Assembly (NCBI GenBank): GCA_947683625.1
Contig: CANTUR010000680.1
Coordinates: 434,001 to 498,000 of the forward strand
Source of the DNA: Mallotus nudiflorus
Lineage: Eukaryota; Streptophyta; Magnoliopsida; Malpighiales; Euphorbiaceae
Direction: 5' to 3'
Length of the DNA: 64,000 nucleotides
The position numbers were made by a program, and so were the translations under genes. Shown one piece after another: positions 47,034 to 58,760 of this stretch; positions within the stretch are counted from its first letter, which is position 1; each line of letters begins with the position of its first letter. The notes under the pieces were generated by a model that searched no databases, was not told the DNA's origin, and saw nothing but the letters and a program-made list of their open reading frames with translations.

Positions 47034-48900
47034 TATAAGCACCTAATTTTAGGATGCAATTATGCACAATTGTGACATAAGCCCTTATAATAAAATTTAT
47101 TAAAAAATTGAACTTGGTTGTTGATTTTCTAGACTTTAGGGACTAAATTGCAACATTTTTTAGGATTTGATTACAAGGAAGTCAATTTTTCAGGGGTCTT
47201 TTAGTAATTAAAAGTAAAAAAATTAGGATCGACATTGGTGTAATATCGACCGGCATTACACAATGAAAATCGGCATTACACAATGCCAATCGGCATTGCA
47301 CAATGCTGACAGGTAAAAAGTCCCGTTTTTATGAATTTTTACATATTTTTTTTCATTTTTTCTCGATTTTTCAATGTTTTGATTGGTTGAAAATTTAATT
47401 TAATTATTATTTTTATCTGAAAAAGGCTTCAACATGCTCAAAATGTGTAAATAGATTTTAAAAATCAAAACTCTATCTGTTTGTTTTGAAGAGATGTGAT
47501 CGTTCTTGCAAATTTGGAAAGTCAATACATGTAGACTCTGCTTTTAAAAGCAAAGAGTCTATATGCATGCAAAGGGGCTTGAGACTCTCATATATAAACT
47601 GAGAAAAAAAAAGATGAAAGAAAAAAATAGAGAGACTGTGAAAGAGAGAAGACAGTTATGCAAAAAAAAAAAACCTTCTCGCAAAAGAAAACCCTAAAAA
47701 TCTAGATGCGAAGAACACCTTGCACACACCCTTGTCTTTCAAAACCCTAATTTTGTATATTATCAGTGTCTTCGAACACAATCAAATCCCAGTCCATAAT
47801 CAAATCAATACTGAGTCAATTTTAACAATGATAATCCAATATGAGGGGTTATCTTAAAGCATTTGCACAACATTTAAAATCATTAGTGTTCTTTTATATT
47901 CCATTATTTTCTATTCTATTCTTTTTATTTTATTTTGATATTGTTTTGATTATTCAATTTCACTACTAATCTTATTATTTCTATTTTTTTGTTTTGATGT
48001 GCAAATGATGATTAAGGAGGATACTGCTTGTGTTTAGACGAACGGAAGCTCCATGGAATGCCATGGAAGAACCTATGTTGTTTTCTAGTAGACTTACGAT
48101 TTTTATCTTTATTTTTTATTTTGGTATTTTGTGTAGTTATTTTAATTCATGGGTGTATAATTGTTTAATTTTAATTTTATACATAGTTTGTAATAGCCCC
48201 AGTAGTGGGAATAGTGAAAGATTTAATTTTCTACATTTAAAATCAATTAGTAATTAGGTTCAATTAGGTAAAAGTCAATTAAAATCAATGGTGGCAGTAG
48301 CTTAATTTAAGGTTTACATGTAATTGATTTAGGGTTTCGAGAAAATCACTAAAATGTTTGTTCGATCCTTTTTTATGTTTTATTTATTTTGGTTTGTGTT
48401 TTTGGGTTTTTATATTATTTTGGGCCCCAAGCAACGCTTAGGTCCAACTCATTTTAAATAGCCTTAAGGAATGGTTTAGGATTTTAAATTATTAAAATCA
48501 ATTTAGGCCTATTAGGTAAATTAGATTTTAGGCCCACTTAGTTAATTAAAACTTGTTTAGACTTAGCTCAGCCCATTTAATTTCATTTCTTTTAAAATAA
48601 ATAGACCTAAGCCCACTTCTCATTTTAAATGAAACCAAGTTAGACTTAGGCCCACTAATTTTACTTTCCTTTAAAATTTAATAGACTTAAGCCCATTCCT
48701 TAGACAAAATGAAATAAATAGATTTAGGCTCACTAATTAATAAAAAATGTAGGCCCACCTTTAGTCCCTTTATCACTTGTAAATAAGATGTAAATCTAGC
48801 TAACTTTTTAATAAAATTAAAATAGTTTAGACTTAGGGGCAACACAATCTTGAGTGCTTTTTTTATGTGTGATTTTATTGACTAGATGCCTAGGGTTAAA
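47034..48900 (+). repeat. LTR of a Tat-like element (3' limit unresolved)
   Basis: It begins TATAAGCACCTAATTTTAGG after the PPT; TA may be a mutated TG. A TATATAAA box at 47,591-47,598 is followed by a CAAAACCCTAA-rich leader. The 20-bp palindromic units at 47,251 lie in the presumed U3. The stretch 47,030-48,900 otherwise shows no coding sequence. A second copy of this LTR was not found in the window, so its end is uncertain. Confidence 0.5.
47230..47306. repeat. Three 20-bp palindromic units
   Basis: CGGCATT recurs at 47,251, 47,271 and 47,291, exactly 20 bases apart. Units contain GGCATT-ACAC-AATGCC, a 6-bp inverted repeat with a 4-base loop. An upstream CATTGGTGTAATATCG at about 47,235 is an approximate inverse of the unit, so longer foldbacks are possible. 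They sit in the presumed U3 of the LTR. Confidence 0.85.
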
Positions 48901-48909
48901 TGGATGTCA

Positions 48910-49615
48910 AATAGGGTTTAAATAAAATTACATGTAATTAGAGGATGAAATAATTAGTTATAAAATTATTCTAAATGAACACAAGACTAAGAGAAGTTAG
49001 TATTCTGTTCCCAAAATCTCTTGGTTGTGGTGTTAACTTTCTTTTAGAGAATCGAGTACCACTAATCAAATTGTCGCAGTTATTACCCTAGGTGGTGATT
49101 TCTCTTCTCCACACTATGACTTTGTGACATAGTAGTGTGTTCCCTAAGGCCTTGAGCCTAAACAATGTCACGGTTGCTAAAATATTGGACGTGCACTAAA
49201 GCCCACTGTCTACATAATGTAGATTAAACTAACCTAAGGATTATGATGAATGCATTGTTTATTTATATATTTCATAACTAGTTTCCCTGGAGTTAATTGT
49301 TTTTTAAGGGTTTATATGAAATTGCATGTAAATAGAGGATAAAATAATAATTCATAAAGTAATTCTAAAAGAACACAAGATTGAAAGAAGTTAGTATTCT
49401 GTACCTAGAATCTCTTGGTTTTGGTGCTGACTTTCTTTTAAGGAATTAAGTACCACCATTTTTCGATTTGTCCTAGTTATTACCCTGGGTGGCAACTCCT
49501 TATGTACACACCATGTCTTTGTGATAGTGATTAGTGTGCTCTCTAGAGCCCTGACCTAAAATAGTATCATGGTTAATAAAATCTTAGGCATGTGCTAAAC
49601 CCCACCATCTACACT
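48910..49615 (+). repeat. Direct duplication, offset about 394 bp
   Basis: CATGTAATTAGAGG at 48,931 and CATGTAAATAGAGG at 49,325 begin two copies of about 290 bp that run through AGAAGTTAGTATTCTGT, CTCTTGGTT-TGGTG, ACTTTCTTTTA and GCTAAA-CCCAC. Both contain a GTGGC/GTGGT-ACTCC-like stretch resembling the Ogre PBS. Copy 1 is more decayed. They lie between the LTR and the Athila insertion. Confidence 0.85.
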
Positions 49616-49720
49616 TGCATTACTAAAAAGACTAGTACTTTGATTTAGACACATCTTCTTGCATGTTACCTTTTTACGTAATACTTCACCATCTTGAATG
49701 ATGGGCTAAGAGATTACAGA

Positions 49721-51370
49721 TGATATAATGCAAAATTGAATAGTTATTTAGGTATTATAAATGTTGTTTTATTTAATTTTAGTAATTTTTTATGCTTATT
49801 TAGTTATACAATTCTTTTTTTTAATTTTCAAATGCTTTTTATGGTAGTTTGTATGTTTTTTATATGTTTTTAGGTTAAATTGATGTATTAGAAGGACCTT
49901 GGATTTGTTAGAATGTAGTATGAAGCTTGAAAAGATAAAGGAAGTTGAATCAAAGCTATGCTGATTCGTTACACCAAGAAAGACTAATTACAGAAGCGAT
50001 CCGTGCCGACTTGACCCTTAGTGCTGACTCGTTCCACTTGTGCCTCATCAAAGAGATGCAACTTTTCAGCTCTAAGTATTTTTTGTATTTTGGCCATAAC
50101 TTCTTCCATAAATGTCAAAATGAGTGATTCAAGTTGCTATGGAAAGATAACTTAGATATCTAGAACTTTCATGAAGAGACATTCTCTAGATAAGGTCATA
50201 TAAAAGGACAAAACTCCCATAGAAGTTACTATATAAAGTTATGACCTTTTATGTAAAAGGGCATCTTTTCAATTTGTAACTCCTTTCTAACCACCTCTAG
50301 GGTCTATATATAGATTAGTGGCAACTTGTGAGAGGGATATAGATATTCATTTAGAGATATTCATATATAAAAGAAAAGAGAACATCATTATTATAAGAAA
50401 ATACATAATTTCATTAGAACAATCTTTGTCCTATATATAGTAGTTTTGAAGATCAATTAGAAGAAAGCAAGAAGGAAGCAAGAAAAGAAGATTGCTCTAA
50501 ATCAGTAAGTGCTGGAAGATTATTAAAAGGGTTTTATCAATTCCTTTTCTTTTTTTCTTATTGTTTTCTAATTATACCTATTGTCTAAGTCTTGTTTGAG
50601 AAGCAATGATGAATTAAATAAAAACTACATTTTCTATCTTATCTTTTTTATGTTTTAATTTCAATTAGTGCTTGATTAAGTTTTTTTTATGATTGATCAC
50701 CATATGTAACTTATTTTAATCAATTTACTTACAACGAGAGTTGGAGTAATTTGGTGGAAATATAATTGAGATTACTTAAGAGTTGGATTTACTTAGAGAT
50801 AAAGAATTCATCTTAAGGGAAAAAATTAGTAGATTACTTATGATTTCTTTGTCTATCTCTGTAATACACCAAGAGAGCTTGTAGACTCTAGATAGGAATA
50901 TCCTTGATCAACAACGAGAGTTGCTTTTAAGGATTTATTGGTATAATGTCATTTATGATTTTCTCTTATCTCTGTAATACACTGAGAGAACTTGTAGACT
51001 CTAAAGGGAAATAATTCTAATTGATAACGAGAGTTACTTTTAGGAACTTTACTTTAATTTGCCAATGAGAGTTGCTTTTAAAGATTATACACACTAATTT
51101 CCAATCAATATGTTTTATGATAATTTCTTATAAGTTCTTGTTTACATTCTGATTTGTGCTTTTATTATATATAATTAAATTCTCATTCTATTTAGTATTA
51201 TAGTAATTAGGAGTAATTAGATCACCAATTCTATTTGATTTAGTTTTGCCTATCCATCTAAGTATTTACTCCATTAATACATAATTCTTCCCAAATCCTA
51301 AATGTTTGACACCGAACTTGCTCTATACTAAGTCCTTAGAGACTAGGGTTATACAATTCTACCCGCCTTA
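49721..51370 (+). repeat. 5' LTR of the Athila element
   Basis: TATA box CTATATATAG lies at about 50,304-50,313. An internal imperfect direct repeat of about 113 bp starts at ATCTCTGTAATACAC (50,855 and 50,968), with repeated ACGAGAGTTG words. Its last bases read CGCCTTA where the partner ends CACTTCA, indicating mutation of the terminal CA. Confidence 0.95.
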
Positions 51371-51375
51371 GAATT

Positions 51376-51393
51376 TGGCACCATTGCCGGGGA
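51376..51393 (+). other. Primer-binding site
   Basis: TGGCACCATTGCCGGGGA follows the LTR after a 5-base spacer. It equals the TGGCGCCGTTGCCGGGGA-type PBS of Athila elements with two CG-to-CA changes. Confidence 0.88.
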
Positions 51394-51589
51394 TTTGATT
51401 TAAGTAATTATTATTAACTTAGGGTAGAAAAGGTTATTTTAGGCCTTGTTTTAATTTTAATTTTTTATTTTTATTTTAAATTTTGTTTTTAATTTTGTTT
51501 GTTTATTTTTTATTTTTGGTTTTTTTTTGTTTTAAATTTTTTTTATTTATTTTTGTTTATTTTTTTATTTTGTTTGATTGTGAATTTAC

Positions 51590-52740
51590 ATGCTTACTAA
51601 AAGTACTAGTGATAGCAATTTGAACTTTGATCCTGAAATTGATTTAACTTTATGTGCATTATGCAGGGAACAAAGACAAAGAAGAGAGAATTAATTCAAT
51701 AGAATGGCTCAACCGGAGAGAAGGACGTTAGGCGATTTTACAATGCCTGATATCTCGGGTAGTTTTAAGGAACTTCAAAGGCAATGCCCACATCATCGCT
51801 TGCTGGATTAGATGATTCCTCAAGTCTTTTACAATGGTTTAATGGATAAGAATAGGAACATTATAAATGCGACTTATGGTGGAAAGTTGATGGATAAAAT
51901 GGCCAGAGAAGCTATTACATTGTTAGAGGAACTTGCATCTCAAGGATACATGGGTGATGAAACAACTATGGCAAAAGCAAGAGGAGTTTTGGAACTTGAC
52001 ACCATCAATATACTAAATGCAAAGGTGGATGCTCCCGCCAAATTGGTAAATAAATCTTAAATTAATTCTTTAGAATGTACTAATATTGTTTGTGAGTCTT
52101 GTGGAGGATCTCATCTATATTCTTAATGTACTTTAAGTACAAATGAGGATGTGAACTATATGCAAGTTTGAACTAAAGAATGGGGTTGAATTCCAACACT
52201 TATAACCCTCAATGGAGGAACCATCCTAGATTCTCATGGTCAAACCAATCCTCTCAATTAAACCCTCCATATAACCTAAACACTAAACCCTAAATTTGAC
52301 CTGGATTTTCTATAAAACAACAACCCTTTAATCCTATAAACCCTAAACCTACTCTTGAAAACCTTATGGAGCAATTTGTTAACCAATAAATGTCCATAAA
52401 TAAACAAAATGAGGAGCAATTTAAGCAGCTGAATTCTAAACTTGACCAAATTGCTACTCATAACCGTATCCTCAAAACCCAAATTTCCTAACAGGCCTCT
52501 ACCTCTAACACTAAAACTTTGGGAAAGCTCCCTACCTAACCAGAGTATGTACAAAAAGAGTCTTGTCAACCAATTACTTTGAGAAGTGGTAAGGAGGTTG
52601 AAAAAAATCTCAATAAGAAAAAGAGAGTGGTTGATGATGGGGATAATGGGATAGAGATTGAGGAGGTGGATGTTAGGAATAAAAATAATGAAAGGTGTGA
52701 AAAAAAAGTGATAAAAGAGATGCCATACTAACCAAAGAGG
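51590..52740 (+). pseudogene. Athila gag
   Basis: From an ATG at 51,590 the frame reads ALCREQRQRRE, ERRTLGDFTMPDISG, then at 51,812-52,057 the gag core (FYNGLMDKNRNIINATYGGK, AITLLEELASQGYMG) and the zinc-finger-like CESCGGSHLYS at about 52,100, where the last half is interrupted by a stop. After a frame change near 52,170 it continues NTYNPQWRNHPRFSWSN and LENLMEQFVNQ to ITLRSGKEVE at about 52,600. Several stops and frame changes; the core is clear. It would form the nucleocapsid. Confidence 0.88.
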
Positions 52741-52759
52741 ATGAACCTAAGGTAGATTT

Positions 52760-55700
52760 AAAAACACTTCCCTTTCCTCCATGATATATAAGGCATAGTT
52801 TAGATAAACAATTCAGAAAATTTCTTGATTATCTTAAGGAAATTACTATCACCATACCATTATGGATGCTATTAGAGATATGCCTGCATGGGGTAAATTT
52901 TTGAAAGATATTATTAGTCATAAGAGTAAGTTAGGAGATTATGGCTTAGTATCCCTTGTTGAAGAATCTAAGGCTATATACTCCAAGTCTCCTTCAAAGC
53001 TTAAGGATCCTAGTTGTTTTATGGTTCCTTGTATAATTGGAGGTACGCATTTTGATAAAGCTTTATGTGATATTGGTGCTAATGTTAGTCTTATGCCTTA
53101 CTCTATCTATAAAAAGCTTGATTTAAAGGAACTTAAGCCCACCAATATTTGTCTTTCCATGGCAGATAAATTTCTTACAAATCCACTTGGCACTCTTGAA
53201 AATATGCCAACAAAAGTGGGAAAGTTTGTAATTCCAGCTGATTTTGTGGTCTTGGAATTAGAGGAGGATCTTGAGATCTCCATTTTGTTTGGAAGACCAT
53301 TCTTGATAACAGCTAGAGCAATCATTGATATGAAGAAGGGAAAAATTACATTAGAAGTAGATAATGACCATATAGAATTTGATGTGTTCAAGATCATAAA
53401 GTCAACACCAATAGAAGTAGCAAGTAGAATTAATTCTATTGACGTTATTGATGTATGCATTGATGAAGTAATCCATGAGTGTTTAAGAAGTGATTCTATG
53501 GAGCTAAAAAAGATACAAGAAGCTAATGAGCAAGTTTTAGAGGTAGTTCCATATCAACCTTTTCAAAGGACATCAATATTTGAACCTTTAAGGAGGGAGG
53601 ATGATCTAAAAGCTCATACATCAAATGAAGAAGTTGAGTTGGAGCTCAAGCCTCTACCATCAAATCTCATATATGCATTTCTTGACTCTAATCTTAAATT
53701 TCCTTTTATTGTTAATTCTTCTTTGCCTAGTAATGATATTGATGCTTTATGTGATAAATTGAATAGTCATAAGAATGCTATTGGTTATTCTATTAATGAC
53801 TTGAAGGGAATTATTCCTAAGATATGTATGCATAGAATTTTATTGGACGATAATGCCAAGACTTCCATTGAAGGTCAAAGGTGATTAAATCCCACTCTTA
53901 AAGAAGTGGTGAAAAAAGAGGTAAGAAAGTTGCTTGATAATGGAATTATATACTCTATTAGTGATAGTAAATTGGTGAGCCCCATTCAAGTAGTACCAAA
54001 GAAGAGAGGCTTAACCGTTGTTAAGAATGAATCTAATGACTTGATACCTACTAAAACTATCACAGGATGGCGTATGTGTATTGAATATAGGAAATTAAAT
54101 AAAGTGACTAGGGAGGATCACTTCCTGTTGCCTTTTATTGACCAAGTTCTTGAGAGGTTAGCCAATTTTTCTTATTTCTATTACTTAGATGGACTTAGTG
54201 GATTTTATCAAATTCTTATTCATCCCGAAGTTCAAGCTAAGACTACTTTTACATTCCTATATGGTACTTTTACTTTTAGGCGAATGCCTTTTGGTCTATG
54301 TAATGCACCTACAACTTTCCAAAGATACATGTTTTCCATATTCAGTGATTTGCTTGATGATTGTGTATAAGCTTTTATGGATGATTTTAGTGTTTATGGT
54401 ACTAACTTTTCCAATTGTCTAGACAATCTTTCTAAAGTTATTGATAGGTGTATTGATAATGGATTGGTCTTGAATTAGGAAAACTGTCATTTTATGGCAT
54501 AAGAAGGCATAGTTCTTAGACATTTAGTTTCAAGAAGGGGCATGGAAATTGATAGGGCAAAGATTGAAGTGATTGATAATTTGCCACCACCAAAGTGTGT
54601 TAAATATATAAGAAGCTTTCGTGGACATGCTGGTTTTTATCAAAAATTTATCAAAGACTTTTTCAAAATAGCAAAGCCATTATGTAAGTTACTTGCTAAG
54701 GATGTTGTGTTTGAGTTTGATGATGCGTGCCTTGATGCATTTGAGACTTTGAAGAAGGCTATTATTTCTGCACATGTTTTGCAACCACCTAATTAGGAGC
54801 AATTGTTTGAAATAATGTGTGATGCTAGCAATTTTGCTATAGGAGCTGTTTTGGGTCAAAGAAAGGAAGGCAAGCCTTATGTGATTTAATATGCTAGTAA
54901 GCTACTTGATGATGCTCAAATCAACTACACTACTATAGATAAAGAGTTGCTTGATATTGTTTATGCATTTGACACGTTTATAACATATCTTGTGGGGCAA
55001 AAGGTGATTGTATATTTAGATCATGCTGCTCTTAAATATCTTCTAAAAAACAAGGATGCAAAACCTAGGATCCTAAGGTGGATTTTGATGCTTCAAGAGT
55101 TTGATTGGGAAGTACAAGATAAGAAAGGAACTAAGAACCTTATTTCCGACCACCTATCGAGGCTTAATCAAGATGGATTGAAGAAGAATGATGATGGTGT
55201 GCCAATTAATGAGTGATTTCATGGAGAATATCTTCTTACAATGGCATAAAAGGAAACTCCATGGTTTGCAAATATTGCTAATTATTTAGTAAGTGGTATT
55301 CTTCCTTATGGTATGGATTATAGACAAAGAAAACAAATTTTACATGATAAATTCTACTATTAGGAGGAGCCATTACTTTACAAAGGGTGTGCGGATGGTT
55401 TGATCATAGGATGCATTCCTTAAGATGAAGTCCAAGATGTTTTGAAGCATTGTCATTCCTTGGATGTTGGTGGACATTTTGGTGCATCAAAGACTATATC
55501 CAAGGTACTTCAATATGGTTTTTGGTGGCCTACTTTGTTTAAGGATGCTATAAAATATGTGCTTACATGTGATAGATGCCAAAGGATGGGAAATATATCA
55601 ATGAAGCATGAGATGTCTTTGAAAGGGATTCTTGAAGTTGAAATCTTTGATGTTTAGGGAATAGACTTCATGGGTCCATTTCCTAGTTCCTTGGGTTATA

Positions 55701-56530
55701 AGTATATTTTGGTCATGGTCGATTATGTCTCAAAGTGGGTAAAAGCAATGCCAACCCTGACAAATGATGCTAGAGTGGTTAAGAAAATGCTTAAGAAAGT
55801 CATTTTTCAAAGATTTGGTACCCCTAGAGCATTGATAAGTGATGGAGGTTCCCATTTTCACAACCATTTGATTGAAACTCTTTTGAAGAAATATGGAGTA
55901 ACATATAAGGTTACTACTCTATATCACCCATAAACAAGTGGGCAAGTTAAGGTAAGTAATCAAGAGATTAAATGGATTCTTGAGAAAATAGTCTCTTTTT
56001 CAAGGAAAGATTGGGCATTGAAGCTTGATGATGCATTATGGGCATATAGAACAAATTTTAAAACTCCAATAGGCCTTACTCCTTATCAGTTGATCTATGG
56101 GAAGTCATGTCACTTACCTGCTGAGCTTGAACATAAGGCATGTTGGGTGACAAGAGCATTGAATTTTAACTTGATGCAGGTAGGTAAGCAAAGGTTACTT
56201 CAGCTTAATGAACTCGATGAGTTGAGAATGAATGCTTATGAGAATGTAGAGTTATATAAGGATTGCACTAAATTATGGCATGATAACCATTTAATCAAGA
56301 AGGAATTTCATGAGGAACAACTTGTATTGCTTTATCATTCAAGATTGAAATTATTTCTAGGTAAGTTAAAGTCTAGATAGTTAGGTCCTTTTACGGTTGT
56401 TAAGGTATATCCTCACAGTGCTATGGAAATTGCTAATAGTAAAGGGGAAATCTTTAAGGTAAACAAACACCGTCTCAAGCCATACTTAATCGGTGAAGCA
56501 AATACTCAGAGTCAGTCTATCTCTCTCTAA
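52760..56530 (+). pseudogene. Athila pol: protease, reverse transcriptase, RNase H, integrase in one frame with stops
   Basis: After a one-base change near 52,861, a single frame runs to the natural TAA at 56,528-56,530 with 13 internal stops: 53,882, 54,368, 54,476, 54,500, 54,794, 54,887, 55,214, 55,247, 55,361, 55,421, 55,655, 55,931, 56,378. Protease: ALCDIGANVSLMP (53,060). RT: YYLDGLSGFYQIL, MPFGLCNAPTTFQRYM and an intact FMDDFSVYG. RNase H: EIMCDASNFAIGAVLG. Integrase: HCHSLDVGGHFG...CDRCQRMG zinc motif, GIDFMGPFPSS, ISDGGSHF, and SGQVKVSNQEI where the catalytic Glu is Lys (55,949-55,951). The five TAG codons stand at conserved Trp positions. Confidence 0.93.
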
Positions 56531-57545
56531 ACATTAATGAAATTAAGGTATGTTTAGTAACACATTCTTCATCTTATTTAATTTTATTACACATTTTTAC
56601 TTTATGTTTCTATTTCATTTTAGTTCATAATTTTATTTCAGATTTCAATACTTCTAAAGTTATCTTTATAATATTATTAAAACTACACATTTTTTTATCA
56701 TTCTTTTCTTTATTTTATTTTCTTTATTTATACACATTTCTTTATTAAAATGTTCTTACTTCAAGTATACATTCAGTTTATGAATAGTTTATTTTTAGTT
56801 TCTAATCCCATTTTCATACATTTCTTTTTCAAATATTATTTAAATAATAACTTAGAAAATTTTTTGCAAAATTGTATACTATCATGACTCGTTACAAGCA
56901 TGCCGAGTCATACCAATTAGTATGACTCAACACAAGCTAAAGGAAGGCATCACGAGTTATTCCTACGAAATGACTCGTTACAAAGGGCTGGCATGCCAAT
57001 TCGACCTCTTTTGCTGAGTCGTGCCACCTTCAATTTTTTTTAGTATTTCACATATACACATACATATGCTTCCAACAGTTTTGAATTTGTATTTTTGACA
57101 TTTTTTTATTAGTTTCTATTTATTTTTCATTTCAAAATTGATTTAAAAGGTACCTAATTTTTCAAAAAAGTGTCATACCTTTTCAATTTCCCCATACACC
57201 TTTTCACTTACACATATACCTTTTCACACATCTCTTACACCCCTACACCCTACACCCTCTAACACCTATATATACACCTTTTGACCACCAAATCACTGAT
57301 ATTTCCTACTCATAAAAATCCATATGAAATTCACTACTTACACACATAAACAACTTTTATTCACTCATCTTCTTCCTTCTCTCTTCCACACCATCTAAGC
57401 TTTTCATTTCCTCTCTATAAACAAACCCTAACCGAATCAAATATCCTTTCCCATTCTATTTTTTCCTTTTCATTTACAAATTTTCATTACTTATACTCTA
57501 CATATTTTTATAACTTTTTGACTTCATCTAAGTAAGATTAACATT
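56531..57545 (+). other. Spacer between pol and the third ORF
   Basis: Noncoding. It carries repeated TGACTCGTTACA/TGAGTCA motifs (56,884-57,020), including the inverted pair ATGACTCG 56,884-56,891 and CGAGTCAT 56,914-56,921, and a TATATATA at 57,267-57,274 that could be an internal promoter about 270 bases before the next ATG. Long spacers before the last ORF are usual in Athila. Confidence 0.7.
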
Positions 57546-58760
57546 ATGGGTAAGACAAGAGGTTCATCATCCAAGAGACCCCATATTGAAGAATCTCACC
57601 AATAAGAGGAGGAAAATTTGAGCAAGACTTACAAGGCTAAGTTCCTCATCCTTACATATGAGGAAGGTACTAATTTGACAATAATAAGATTTAGAGAAAT
57701 ATTGGGTTGTAAGTATATTCCTAACTCTCTCTTAAACAATTTGGGTATGCTTGAGATGTTTTATAATATGCTTACTCAATATGGCCTTAAGAAGTTTGTT
57801 TCTCTACGTGAGGACACTTATATTGATTTGCTTATTGAGTTTTATACCACTTTGGATGTTAATGCCAATAATTCACAAATTCTAGAATTTCATTTGGAAG
57901 GCAAGAAACACCAACTAACCTATTCTTTCATGAATCATGTGTTTAGATTTAAGAAGGATGGTTTATGTGATCCCCCATCTAACTTTAAGTTGAATGAATT
58001 ATGGACCTTTTTGACTGATTTGTAAACCCCATTTCAACCTAAAAAGGCCAAGGCTATATTCATAAAAGATATGAAATATTGGTTGTTGCATAATGTCTTA
58101 GCATGCGTTATTTTTCATAAGTCTAAATTTAATAGGGTTTCTACATAAGAAATGTTTCTTATATGGTGTATTCATAACAAAAAGCAAGTTTCTTGGACTT
58201 ATTGGCTATTCAATAAGTTGTTGACTTATGCACCACATAAGGATGCACCCCTAACACATGGACATGTGGTCACAATAGTAGTAAAGGCTTTGAACATTAA
58301 TCTTGGCATTTACACTCACAAATTTGAATGCTCTTATTTTACTAACCATGTTCTTGTGAGAGGAGAAGTATGTGATGCAGGATTTTGATTCATTCCCGCC
58401 CGTAATCATTCATGTTGGCATGGAATTACTGGATCTTCCCAAGTTGAGGAACCACCACTAACCGAATACCAAAAAAAAAGTGATTTGGAAGAAGAGCTTC
58501 CTCAACACCAACCTTTTGGAGAAGTACCTTTCTTGACCTATCGTCTCCAAAGTGCATCGGGTTCTTCAAGTGAACACCCACTAATTTGGGATCAAATTTT
58601 GAACAATCAAATTACTATACAACTGCAATTGAATGCTATGGAATGTCATCAAAGGCAATTGTCCCATCATCAACGAAAGATGGAGTACAAGTTGAATCGG
58701 TACTTTGCTCAATCTGGATGCTCAATTGAGTCTCCACCCACCACTCCAACTGATGACTAA
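57546..58760 (+). pseudogene. Athila third ORF (ATHILA ORF-1 / Transposase_32-like, env-position protein)
   Basis: One frame from ATG 57,546 (MGKTRGSSSKRP) to TAA 58,758-58,760 has four internal stops: 57,603, 58,023, 58,146 and 58,386. It reads REILGCKYIPNSLLNNLGML, ETIDLLIEFYTTL-like, FHLEGKKHQLTYSFMNHVF, later WCIHNKKQVSWTYWLFNKLL and an acidic, Gln/His-rich end (LQLNAMECHQRQLSHHQRKM). This matches the domain family repeatedly found in the position after pol in plant Athila elements. The function of this protein is unknown; no signal peptide or membrane segment is clear, so an envelope role is not supported by the sequence. Confidence 0.82.
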
